Assembly (NCBI RefSeq): GCF_000711695.1
Contig: NW_013546977.1
Location: 62,001 to 126,000, forward strand
DNA: 64,000 bases
Direction of reading: 5' to 3'
DNA from: Tilletiaria anomala UBC 951
Taxonomy: Eukaryota > Basidiomycota > Exobasidiomycetes > Georgefischeriales > Tilletiariaceae
The notes below the pieces were generated by a model that was not told the DNA's origin, ran no database searches, and saw only the letters and a program-made list of their open reading frames with translations. The position numbers and the translations under genes were made by a program. Shown one piece after another: positions 22,393-33,145 of the stretch (the first letter of the stretch is position 1; every line of letters starts with the position of its first letter).

Positions 22393-24311
22393 TCACCAGC
22401 AGCAGGCGCGGCCCGGTGACGGATCCTTGCCGGCAGCAAATTTGATGCCCCTCTTTAATGCTTCCCGATCCCGCTGGAGGAGAGACATGGACGTGTGTTG
22501 GAACGCTGGGTCACCTCTTTCTTTGCGCCGATGCCAAATCGCAGCGGCTTCCTCTGCGGATGTATCTGGATGCTTGCTCATCCACTCTCTCCGAGCGCGG
22601 TCCTCTTCCCACTCTTCATAGCGCCATCGAGCAGCCACACGTTGAACGACGTGCTGGAAGACAAGGTCGACGTTTATTCCCGTCTTGCTCGACGTCAAGA
22701 TGAAGTCAAATCCTTCTTGGATGTCCGGCCGATTTTCAGCAACGTCTTTCACGATTAGCTCCTCCAAGTTCTCCGTGGAGGCCTCATTCTCGTTGCTCGG
22801 CTCCTCTTCACCCTGGATCTCTTCTGGCTCAACCTCATCGAGGGTCCAAGCGCGGGAGACACGGTTTGCTGCACCACTTGTCGTTCTTGAGCTTTCTCTC
22901 TGCCTATCCGCTAAGCCTGCCCTGTTTCTCTCGAACTCGTCCAAGGTGGGAAATGGAATTGGATCGCCACTCAGCATCGGAGGCATGCTAGACTCTTCCG
23001 GATTGGCCACGGGAAGGATTTCGTCCCCAATCACGATTGTGGTAGGCTCTTCTTCTGGTTCTGATTCTTCTGGCTTGATATCTGAGGCGTGATAATGCGC
23101 GCGATTGGATGGCGTGATGGTCGCAGTAGAAGAGCGGTGACTCTGGGTGCCAGAAGGCTCGTCCATGCTGTTCGCACCATGGGCGGTATGCTCGGATGTG
23201 TTGCGCTGCGGTGTTTGTGTGGTGTAACTGCTGCCGAGAACCGTGCTGCCTTGCGGGGTATGATATATGCTGCTCGCCGTCGTTGCAGTGCTCTCAAACC
23301 GTCCCCTTCTTGTAGACCCAGGCGCTCGGCCGGCGTTCGTTGGACGGGACAGCGGCGTCGACAGCACGCTCTCATTTGCAGCCCCATACACATCAAGGCT
23401 GTGAAAAGACTTGCGCTTGTTAAGCTGAGATGCTCGCGAACAGTTTTGCGTGGCTGTCTCCTTGGAGCCTTTCCGAGATCGAAGCGATCCCCAGAACGAC
23501 TTGCGTGCTGGTGGAGAGCTGGGCGACCCAGCAGCTGGTGTGACCGTGTCGGGCAGCTTTCGAGACAGCACGTCTTGGGGATTTGCCGGAAATTCATCAC
23601 CCTGGATCGGGCCAGAGCTAGTGCTAATTGGCTCAGGCTTGACCTCGCTCGCTGGGGAGCCCAAGAGATCGGTGAGTTGGGTGATCGCACTGGAGATCGA
23701 CAATGCCGCGGAGTTGGCTCCTTCACGCAAATCTGCCTTCGTCCCAACACAGATCCAACAGAATCTCCGGACATCTTCACATCTTGATACCGGCGTCCTT
23801 TCTTTGAACGTCTCGATCCATTTCTTAGCATTATCCATTGCGTTCGCCTTTGAGCTGTCGACCACGAGAATGACGGCGTCTGCGCCACGATAGAAAGCGC
23901 CTATGAAAATGTTCCACGTGTCAGATGCCTGACGACCCTCAGCATGAGCCCCCACAGCTGATACCCACTTCCAAGTGCATTGAACCGCTCTTGTCCTGCA
24001 GTATCCCAAATTATGAGAGTGGCTTTCGGGCCGTCAGCATCGTGGGGAGTCAGGGGCAGCGTTTTGGCCATAAAATCGGCGCCAATCGTTGCCTTGTATG
24101 ACGTGGTGAACCTCGCGGACAGGAACTGCAAAAAGAATCAAGATACCTGCTCAGCTTTCGACTGGCTCACTATTAGCAATGACAGTGCGAGGAAAGGACC
24201 GACCCTTTGTCGAAGACATGATTTACCGACGTTCGAGTCCCCTATCAACACCACTTTGATGCTGCGATTGGCGCCTCCAACAGGCGGCATACCGTTGGTA
24301 AGATCAGCCAT
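22393..24311 (-). CDS. Rab7-like small GTPase with large insertion between G4 and G5
   Basis: Exons: 24311-24204, 24125-23969, 23900-22393 (introns 78 and 68 bp), 590 residues where Rab proteins have about 205. G1 P-loop GDSNVGKS (24-31); switch I region YKATIGADF, the Rab7-type sequence; G3 WDTAGQE (76-82) followed by FNALGSAFYRGAD, again Rab7-like; G4 is GTKAD (Thr142 where Asn is usual); G5 is TSSKTG (491-496). About 345 residues lie between G4 and G5, against roughly 30 in Rab7. The extra sequence is Ser/Thr/Pro-rich, then acidic (EEPTTIVIGDEI, EVEPEEIQGEEEP). A Trp-rich helix follows G5, and the protein ends CCW, a CCX-type geranylgeranylation signal. Vacuolar/late-endosomal membrane traffic is the family inference. 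The first donor (GTCGGT) is non-standard but frame and motif joining support it. Confidence 0.85.
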
Positions 24312-24872
24312 TTTCCATTGCTAAACTCAAGACTGCCCCTGCCAACCTGCATATGTTTTCCCCGACGCCTTCGAATTTGCAAGAGGCGTCCAACGCTGTT
24401 GATACAGGATGTTATGATTTGCAGGGAGAGTATCGAGATCCAAGTTCAAATGTTCGCAAGCGCAGCAGTTCATGTTTTTGTACATCAATCTCTCCGCAGA
24501 CGCAACGCGTCGGCGCACATGTTCCATCAACTTCAGCGGGTTGCAACAAACAATCAGAATGGTCTCTTACTCTCACTAACCGGAGAGCGAAGGATGTAGA
24601 ACTGCTGAATACAGATTACCAATGCGTGAGATGCTGAAGATGAGGTACATAAGACTTGTAGAAAAAAATGAAGATGCTAGAGCGACGACAGATGCTAGAT
24701 TAAGAGGGCGTAGATAATGCTGTCCCGTGCCATGGTCTTGGGTGACGGAATATTAGTCGGGAATGGACCTTCCTATATGAACAATTTTGAAAGTGAACGG
24801 AGCTATGCGATTTGAATTGTCTACCGTGTCTGGGAGGATTGTTGAGTGGCGCAGGCTGACGAGGGAAGAGGT
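24312..24872. other. Intergenic region upstream of GTPase gene
   Basis: This 561-bp gap lies between two tandem minus-strand genes. One ACGCGT at 24505-24510 lies 194 bp upstream of the GTPase start. No gene is seen. Confidence 0.45.
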
Positions 24873-26165
24873 CTACCGACCGGCGACGGGCATGGCAAGG
24901 AGGACATCGGCGTCGAATGGCTCTGCGCGCTCACCGCCGGCAACCAGGTCGGACCAATAGACGGGTTCAGCTCGCATGATGATCCGACCCTGATTGCCGC
25001 GAGCTTGCAGCTGGGCACGCAGTGCCTCCTTTCCCGCGCAAAGCAACCTCCTCTGCTCACTGAGCAAGTCTGTGGATGGCAGAGGGGTGTATTTTTTGAT
25101 ACTCGTGCCTTCCGCAGGATCGCCGACGGTGGAATCAGAACTCGAGCTCGATGAGCGGTTCATTCCGGCGGGAGCGGCGGCGACACCACTGCTGAGGGCA
25201 TTTTCCATCTCGAGTAAGGGCCAGAGCTCTTGGGGAATCGGAGCCGCACGAACTCCGGGCTCCCCGGGAACGTAAAGCCGTTCCCGGACGCGAATTTCTG
25301 AGCAATGCAGCACGGTTCGATGCCTATGCAGTGAAAGATCAAAGGAGTGTCATCAGCAAGACAAAGCTAATCTAGATTTATATATGCTGACGCACCCATT
25401 AGAGCCACGCTGGTGCTTGGCAACATTGCTAGTACACCTTGCACAGGGGGCGACGATGTTGTATCCCACGGTGGCACCGCAGCCGTGGCAACCGAGGCTC
25501 TGGGTCAAACAGTCGCAGGTCCTTTCGACTGGCGGCTCGAGGCTCGCAAATCCACCTAGGAATGTTCTCGGAGCGTAGATGGGGCTGCAGTTGGTCGGCA
25601 TGGCATCAGTGGAATAGAGTGTGATGTGCGGCTTGAGGAGTAGAACCGCCTTCATACCCCGATCAGTGAGGAACAAGTCGCAATGTTTGCAGTTGATGAT
25701 GTAGACCTTGTGCTGAGGTGACTTTCTCAATGAACGAGACGGCGAGGACGCCCTCCCAGCGGGCGCGGAAGTGCTGTCTGTGCGCACATCCTCCATCTGC
25801 GAATGCTCGCTCCGCAGTGCTCGCTCTCGCATCCGGGCACGCTCCAGCTCGTACACCATCTGCTGCTGTCGTCGTATCGCTTCGGCCTCGATACTCTGTC
25901 TGTAGAAATGGTCTAAGGATTGCTCTGTGAGACTAATCTCTGGCGCAGCACTATTATCTGCGCTGGTGGGGTAGTAGGAACGTTGAAAGCTAGGTGGATT
26001 CGCCGATCGATTTGACAAAGAGCTTGCCGCACCGCTGCGCAGATCTTCCCATCTGGGAATGGCGGGTACGGCGTATCGGTCCAAAAGCCGAGAAGAGAAT
26101 GGTGAGCTACTGTCTGAGGGGCTGAAGAGACCTTGAGAGGAGTGATGTGATCTAAGCGGGCCCAT
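24873..26165 (-). CDS. FAM72 family protein
   Basis: Exons 26165-25396 and 25323-24873 (72-bp intron), 406 residues. The cysteine framework of FAM72 is plain: CKHC (Cys159, Cys162) followed by DRGMKAVLL and LYSTDAMPTN, then CDC (217, 219), CHGCGATVGYNIVAPCARC (226-244) and, across the splice junction, NGH. Human FAM72A has the same order (CKFC, [42 protein letters not shown], NGH). Human FAM72A binds the uracil-DNA glycosylase UNG2; the fungal role is unknown to me. Unlike the roughly 149-residue human protein, this one has about 155 extra N-terminal residues with a predicted Arg/Glu helix (about 83-125) and a long Ser-rich C-terminal extension. The start is the first in-frame ATG after an open upstream stretch; an additional upstream exon cannot be excluded. 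Confidence 0.88.
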
Positions 26166-29100
26166 ATTGGTACGCTTGTCATCCACAAGTCGATTGTAAA
26201 CAGAGTTGATCTGGGTTGGGAGTGTGAGTAGGACGCACGGTGAGCATAAGTCTTTTGTACGACTCGAATACGAGCAAAGGGGCGACCCACGCACAGATAT
26301 ATCACGCAAGTGTCAACTCGCGGAAGGGTCACCGAGCCGCGGCTGTCTGCTTTGGCCGTTTGCGAGGAAAATGAAGTGGACGCAGAGGCAAGCAGGTGCA
26401 AGCGTTGAGAAGTCTTTGCTTGACACGTTCCCCTCTTCCGCGTTCGTAAATACCGAATTCGTTGGCGATCAAAATGAAGCAAGCACCTGTCACTTTGGTT
26501 TCATCAAAAGGAGAACGCTTGGAGGCGTAACCTAGGGAGCGAGGATATATGAGATTCAAATGATTGGCAAGATTTCGCCTTTCCGTCGATGGAGTGATGG
26601 GCGGCCCCCTTTTCTTTAGGGAGGAAGCGTTGTCGCCTGGAGTAAGCCGGATCCCTGGGACACGTCGACCAAATTGCATCCTTGATGGGCTTAATCTCTC
26701 CACTATGTATTAAGCTTGACCCAGTGCTTCGACATCTCCGCAATCCGCATGCAAGACCTTGTGAAAAGGCGGGCCGCCATGCGACGGTCATCTGCGCTAT
26801 CTTATTTTGGAACCGTACCCGGATGCACCTGCTGCAGCGGCAAGCCGCGAAAAGCTAGTGTGGCGGGGCTCTCGATCATATCGTGCTTACATGGAAGGAA
26901 GCAGGAGAGATGCACCTTTGCATTTTTGCAGGACGGGTCCGTGCTCCAGAGGAGCAGGATCAGCCCCTCTAGGTGCCATGGCAGGCCTTGGCAGTGCCCT
27001 GATGGCCTGCATGTGCCTGTGCCCTGGTTGCTGCTCCACACATGTGTTTGACTCCAGTCCGCACCAGGAGCAATGGCGCAAGCCAATGGGGTGGCTAGGT
27101 CTCACAAGAGCACATCCGGAGAAGGCAAACTCTCTCTCGGAGCCTTGAGATTTTTTGTGAGACACCCAAGAAATGAAAAAAAACTGTGAAACCGCTCAGC
27201 TTTTCACTCGCACTTGGGCCGTACGCGAGAACCTGTGCCATAGTCCACATATTTTATTTTTTCGTGGCCTGGATTCTTCAAGCTGTGCTGTTTGCCGCCT
27301 GCAGAGTACTGCGGCCCAATGTCCCATCCATTCAAATGCGTTCTTTCACATATTTCCAGTCATCACAGCCTCGCAAGGGTCTGGTGAGCGCCGGACGTCG
27401 TTTGGTCCAGATATCAAGCTGTCAAGCATGTCAAATGCATCAAGACTCAAGCTCTCAGGCCAAGCGTCAAGCTGGGAGTTCGCCGTCTCCGGGCTGACTG
27501 GCTTGGCATTGGCAGCTAGCACACTGACCGCTGACTGGCTGGCTGGCTGCTGACACACTGACAGCTTTCCTCTATGAAAATGTTTTCGGCTCCGTATTGC
27601 GTCCCCCCTCTGTGTGCCACATGCGGTAAGAGGGCAACTGTACTCGTAGCTGCGATCATATTCGGTATAAAGTTGTATGATGTAGCAACTCCGCAAACGG
27701 CACTGGCTGGCACCTGACTGGGGTCTGTAAATTGCAGGCGGTCCGTGAGGGATATATATATAGATGGCAGCTGCCCAACTTGCCGATTGAGCGACCTGTT
27801 GTCTTATTTGCCCAGAAGACCGCCTTAGCGCCGACGGCCTACGTACATACACATCTTCAATTAATGTTGGGGACCAGCTGCATCTGCCCGCATATACACC
27901 AAGTCGCGGTGCATGTAGATGAGAGGAATCGAGACATGCAACGCGGAACGGATTACGAATTTTTAACGACATTGCATGAGGTTGCTGACTGTGTATTTTT
28001 AAAAGTTCCTGGTGTTTTAGCAGCATTCGCGCCCTGCTCGCTGAGATAGCCCGAAAAAGTGAAACTTTGGCTGAAGTCACGGCCGAGTGCGGAGTATAGA
28101 CTTTGTCCGGACACCGGAACCTGCAACGCGGTCGACAAAAATAAAGAGCGCACTACAACACAGTTTCACCACAAAATGTACCGTAAGACTATGACCATAA
28201 GCGTCCCTATTGACTGACTCAGCTCAGGCAGACCAAGGCGCTCACAATGTGAGGATGGTGAGCAGGGAGTCTAGGGACCGGTCGTCAAGCGCTCCTTACT
28301 CAATGTAGCCCATAAGCCCATGCGCTCATTGCTGGCTTCAGTAAGCTCGTGCTCTGAATGTGTCAACTTGGGCTGAAGTCGGGACGGCCAAACTGTGTCC
28401 CGCCCTTCAATGCTTCACACTTTTTTACGCGCGTTCCACCCGCCTCATCTCGACCTCACCGATCACTAGCATCGCACCTGCACATCCAATTCAACAAGCG
28501 ACTCGTGCACTGATATCTGATATTATACCAATGACCCTCCTACCTAGTTTTACTTACAAGCCTACTTCCATCCCTGGAAACCTGTTGTCGCGGGGAACGT
28601 CATGCAAGGTGGGTGGGCGGCACGGCACCCACCTATAGCCGGCTTATTATTTATTAGTCGCTGACTGCAGACCCACAGGTGGAGCCAGTGTCGACGAGCC
28701 ATACCCAATTCTCCGAGACACAATTCATGAGACCTTTTTGACTTCGTCAAATTCCAAGCCTTCGGATGCTGCTGTACATGACCATGGGCACGACCGGACA
28801 TGCGCATCGTCCTTTGGCGCGAGTATCCCTTCGCTTTGAGCTTTCCAATTGTTGGGTCTGAAGTCCTGGAAGATGACATACCATGCGTCCATCCATTCGT
28901 GTCTCTCTTCGAGGTATTTGGAAACATTGACGAGTCCTGGAGCTTTGACCCTGGTTAACCCGGTATGGGCCTGGTGCGCTTCATGGCTGCGCTGCAAGTA
29001 GTTGCGGAGTGCCCGAATGCAGATTGAACAGTCAAGCTGACGTTGAACGCAGATCCTCTGCATCCTCACGTTTCCACGTCCCCTACCTACTGATAGGACG

Positions 29101-30245
29101 GTCAAAGAGAGGAGTCACCGCAGCTGCGCAACAGTATGTTCATAAAACCTATGTACAGATAAATAACCTTGGATCGACCAAGCGAAGAGGCAAAGGCCCA
29201 AATTTTGCAAGGATCCTGGAACATCATCGGAAAGCCTTTCACCTCCCTGCAAGCTTCTTCGGAGCCGCTCGCGCAATCTCAGTCGGCAATCTTGGCTCTG
29301 TCCCGAATGGGAGCAAGGAGGGCTGCGACCATGTCCGGCACGTACAGCTCGCCGCCGAATTTAGGAAGACATCGGGAATCTGCAATGATCATCAGAGGCT
29401 GCTTGTTGTCACAGTGGCCAAAAATCGCACATCGCAAACTTGCAGACGTGCAACACATACGCGGTGACGATGGAAGCGAATTCTGACGCGGCAATGGTGA
29501 ATGGTGAATAAATCGCCAATGTCTTCGAAGTTTGCACCACGATCAATATCCAAGGTCTAATGTCTATGGCCGCCGTGAAGAGGCCGTGTATATATGGGCC
29601 GTGAAACGAATATCATCTGTGTAAAGCGTGAAAAATATGAAGCACGGAAACGTGGAAGCGCAGGAGAAGTGCTCTCATCAACATCAAGCTCTCTGCGCCA
29701 TATATGTACTGACAACGTGTCATCTTGTCACGAGGGGCTGACGCCAGGGAACCCTTTAGCAAGGGAGTGCATTGCTTAAATTAAGGCATGGTTCACCCTT
29801 CCAGAACTCCGAAAAGGTAGCCGCTATTGGCCGTCAGGTGACTCATTACTACCTGCTAACCATTGAGCACCGGCTATCTATGCATGTAAGCCGATTGCGG
29901 GGCCCACTCTCATCACATGTTCAGATGAAGCGGATTCGGGCCTATCGAAACGGATCCCGTTGTACGGAGGCAACGACGCACAACCTTCGACAACGCAGCA
30001 GGCCATTGAACTGTATTTCGCCGCAAGATGCATGCCGCTTTGCTAGGGTTTATCCATGACGCAGGTTAGAGCCTACACCACGAGTAATATCATGTCATGA
30101 ACTAAAAAATGAAAGGCGCGTGGATTGCGCTTTGTGATTGTATTACACTGCATCCATCGATCCAAACCAAAAGAACGAAAAAAGCAGGGGAGAGTACTGG
30201 ATGTTGTATTTCCCTTCTTGCTGGCCGTCGCTTTTTCCTGATTTA
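26166..30245. other. Gene-poor 4-kb region
   Basis: No gene here can be supported firmly. The region looks richer in A+T than its flanks and has several TATATA stretches (for example near 27,755-27,768). Overlapping open frames occur on both strands at 28.6-29.5 kb; the least unlikely is listed separately. I found no terminal repeats or transposase-like motifs. Confidence 0.45.
28725..29063 (-). CDS. Possible small hypothetical protein
   Basis: ATG-initiated frame of 112 residues in the gene-poor region. The central part (LVNVSKYLEERHEWMDAW, then YVIFQDFRPNNWK) has a protein-like mix of hydrophobic and aromatic residues, but I recognise no family. It could be an exon of a larger gene, a gene relic or chance. 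A plus-strand frame over the same bases also reads plausibly. Confidence 0.2.
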   Translation of the reverse strand: MQRICVQRQLDCSICIRALRNYLQRSHEAHQAHTGLTRVKAPGLVNVSKYLEERHEWMDAWYVIFQDFRPNNWKAQSEGILAPKDDAHVRSCPWSCTAASEGLEFDEVKKVS

Positions 30246-32229
30246 CTAGGCCGCGACAAGCAGGGCGGCGGCAGCGGCTGCGAGGGAGAGCAGGGCGGTG
30301 GAGCTGACGCTGCGCGACGGCGCTGCTGAGCTGCTGGCGGCGGCCGCCCTAGCAGCCGGCAAGTTGCTTGTTGCGGCAATGGCGCCGACAGGCGCCGCGG
30401 GGCTGCCGTCCGGGTTGACGGTGCTAAAAGTGTACGCGGTGTTCCACGTGTACGGGCGGTCCGGGCCGTAGATCTGGTTCTCGTTCCAGGAAGGATTGTT
30501 GATCGCGTCGATGATCCCCTCGGCCTCGAACACAAAGCACGATCTGTGTGGGCGGGGATCCATGCATGGGGGCAAGACGAGCGAGTGCGCGTGGTCAGCG
30601 CCAGGTGCATGGGCAGCGGCGAGCGTGAAAAAAGAGGGAAAATGTGCGTGAGGAGAGGGTACGGCGGAAACACTTACGTGGCATCGTAGATCGCGGCGGC
30701 GGGGTTATTCGAGTTGCCTCCGTGGGCGCGCTTGCGCGGGAGGCTGCCCTTGGCTGGGTTGTTGATGCCGGGGCAAGTATAGACCTGCATCGCGACCTGG
30801 TCGGTGACTACGCTCATGCGGATGCCCGACGCGGGCGACCAGATCTCAAAGACCGGGTCGGTGTTGTTGGCGGTGTGGTTGCCATTGATAAAGCAGCTAT
30901 CCCAGCCGGTGCAGTTGAAGCCGCAAACGCCGGTAGTCTGGTTGAACAGGTCGCCCAGCACGGTCGGCTGTCGGAAGTCGTATGGCGTTCCTTTGACCGA
31001 CGGCAGCGGACCGGTCGGGATGAGAATCGTGTCCGTCTCTACATACGAGGTGAGCTGCGGCATGTGCATCGTATAGTTTAAGATGCTCTGCGACTCGTTG
31101 CTGTTTGAATGAGAAATTTCTGATCAGTACGATGAATTGCATGTGCGCATCATCCACGTACGACGCTTTGTCGGGATTCCTTCCGTTGGAACCTTTGGCG
31201 AGGTTTTTTGGTGCTTGCAAGACACATCACTCACTAGGCATCCAAGTTCCAGTAGCCGTGCGAGGAGAGCATGATGGGCGTCTGCGTGGATGCGATGGCG
31301 TTCATGGCGATGCGCCATGTCGCGTTGCCCTCGAGCCAGTAGTCGATCGTCGAGTTGACCTCTCCCGGGAAGCCCTGGTTGCCGGCGGGGTCGTTGTGCG
31401 AGAAGCGGACCCAGGATGAGTTGAAATCGACGACCTTGAAGCTGCTGCGGTCGTAGCCGGCCGTACCGCCGTGCAGCGTGTCGATGTTGTTCTCGTTCAG
31501 AGGCGTGTTATACGTCTTATTGTTCAGCTCGAACGTACCGTTCTCTGCAGGATGACGACGGCGACACGATCAACAAGGGCGTCAGAACTGGGGCCCACTC
31601 AGCAGGTGAGGCCAACCCGAACTTACTGATGCGGTTGGCATAACGACCGACGACAGGCCCACTTTTGCAGAGAAAAAGAAAAAATTACTGGCTTAGCTCC
31701 TCCAAGCGCTCATTATCGGGTCAAGTTCCCCGTACCCTGCACCCTGGCGGACTCACAAGTTGGGGTGGACCGGGTCGCTGATGAGGTTGGTTGAGTTGTC
31801 GTAGCTGAGGGCGATGTCCCTGAACTGGCCCCAGCGGTCCTTGACCCAGAGCTCGTTGACCGCGGCGCCGTACGGCAGGAACGTCGCGCGGATCGAGTCG
31901 TCGGGCGCGCGCAGGCGGATCTGGTTGGCCGGGTACACGGGCGGTTGGGCATTCGCACAGCCGGGCACATCGAACGGCGAGTAAGCCAGAGGGTTGAACT
32001 CGACGGCGCAGGGGTACGAGCCGATCGCGCCGTTGAGGACAAAGCCGGGTGTCTCTCCGGGGGCGGGGGCCGTACTGGTGTTGCTGCTCGCCGTTGACGT
32101 GCTTTTGAACGCCGAGGCGGTGGAAGTGGACGACGACGTCGAGCTCGCTGCTTGCCGCGGCTCGACGACCGCTGCGGACGCGGTGAGCGCAAGGGCGACG
32201 AGGGGTGCGGCGAGCTTGAAAATGGTCAT
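30246..32229 (-). CDS. Secreted, GPI-anchored aldose 1-epimerase-like protein
   Basis: Galactose mutarotase-like enzyme carrying secretion and membrane-anchor signals. Five exons close in frame: 32229-31757, 31661-31627, 31544-31235, 31100-30678, 30543-30246, 512 residues. An N-terminal signal peptide (MTIFKLAAPLVALALTASA) is followed by a Ser/Thr-rich spacer (residues 27-60). Mutarotase motifs follow: FGPVVGRYANRI, NENNIDTLHGG (His194), MLSSHGYWNLDAY (His265) and, at the catalytic-Glu position, SCFVFEAEGIIDAINNPSW (Glu420). Several NGT/NST/NHT N-glycosylation sites fit extracellular exposure. The C-terminus has an Ala/Ser-rich stretch ending in a hydrophobic run (STALLSLAAAAAALLVAA), the pattern of a GPI-attachment signal. 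Exon 2 is only 35 nt. Substrate is unknown; extracellular sugar anomerisation is the family inference. Confidence 0.92.
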
Positions 32230-33145
32230 TGTGAGTGGGAGTGTGAGTTGTTTTGCTTTTGGCTCGTGTGCATGCGCTTCGTCGATGACTATGGTCACGC
32301 AACGGGAAAGAATGAGCCAGCACAAGCGGCTGAGCGAAGTGAACGAACTTCGGCGTGAGGATGGATGACCCTTGGGGGAGGGCGGCTTGCTGGGCGAGAA
32401 AGACTCGTGGCCAGCAAGGGCGCTTGAGATGGTGGGTGGACACAAGCTTGGAGATGATGGTGCGAGCGTGGACCTGCAGTCGCCGCCGGGCCATCTCCTC
32501 TTCTCCACAATAATGCTGGTGGAAATGTTTGAAGATTAGCGTATCTGATCGTCGCCTGTCGCTGTCTGCCAACCGCTGAAGTGGCTCTGCGCCAGTCTCT
32601 ACCTCTCTCTCTCTCCACAACACAATCTATCTGGACATCCTGTCGTCGGCGTCCCGCACCGCCTGTGAAGAGAGAGATTCCCGTGCAAAAACAAGATATT
32701 TTTGGATCAAGGCATGACGGGTAGCACCTGGTATTGGGAACGAGAATGGGGGCGGGTGTGCTATAATGCGGACAGTCGCAGGGTGCCGTGTAGTGTCGGA
32801 GAGGCCGGTGTGGCACGCAGCCCGGAACCGCGCTAAAATACGAGCCTGTAGTAAAGTGCGGTGCAGTGCAGTGCTGGGCTGGGCTGCGGTCCTCGGCTTG
32901 AGGCGGCCTGTCTGTCATCAATTATGGGTGCCAACAGTGGACTTGACGCCAAGTCCACTAAGGAAAGCGTTGCGTTCATACCGATCCAGTCAGTGGCACT
33001 GGCTGGCATGCAAGTACATAGTGTCCATATGCCGTGTTGGCGAGTCACTGTGCAGCGTGCGTCTCGGTGGCCCATGTGAATGTGGAAGGCACAGGTCTTA
33101 CTATACACAATTACATACGTAGTTCCATGACATAGGCATGGAACC
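32230..33145. other. Intergenic region upstream of epimerase gene
   Basis: This gap of about 0.9 kb contains a CT-rich patch (about 32,600-32,625) and a GTGCGGTGCAGTGCAGTGC element at 32856-32874, followed by GGGCTGGGCTG. The element matches, inverted and with one mismatch, 14283-14301. No gene is seen. Confidence 0.45.

Noticed and set aside
27346-28080. 244-codon minus-strand open frame in the gene-poor region
   Set aside because: Contains simple-sequence translation (IYIYIP from a TATATA run), no motif and no supporting splice context.
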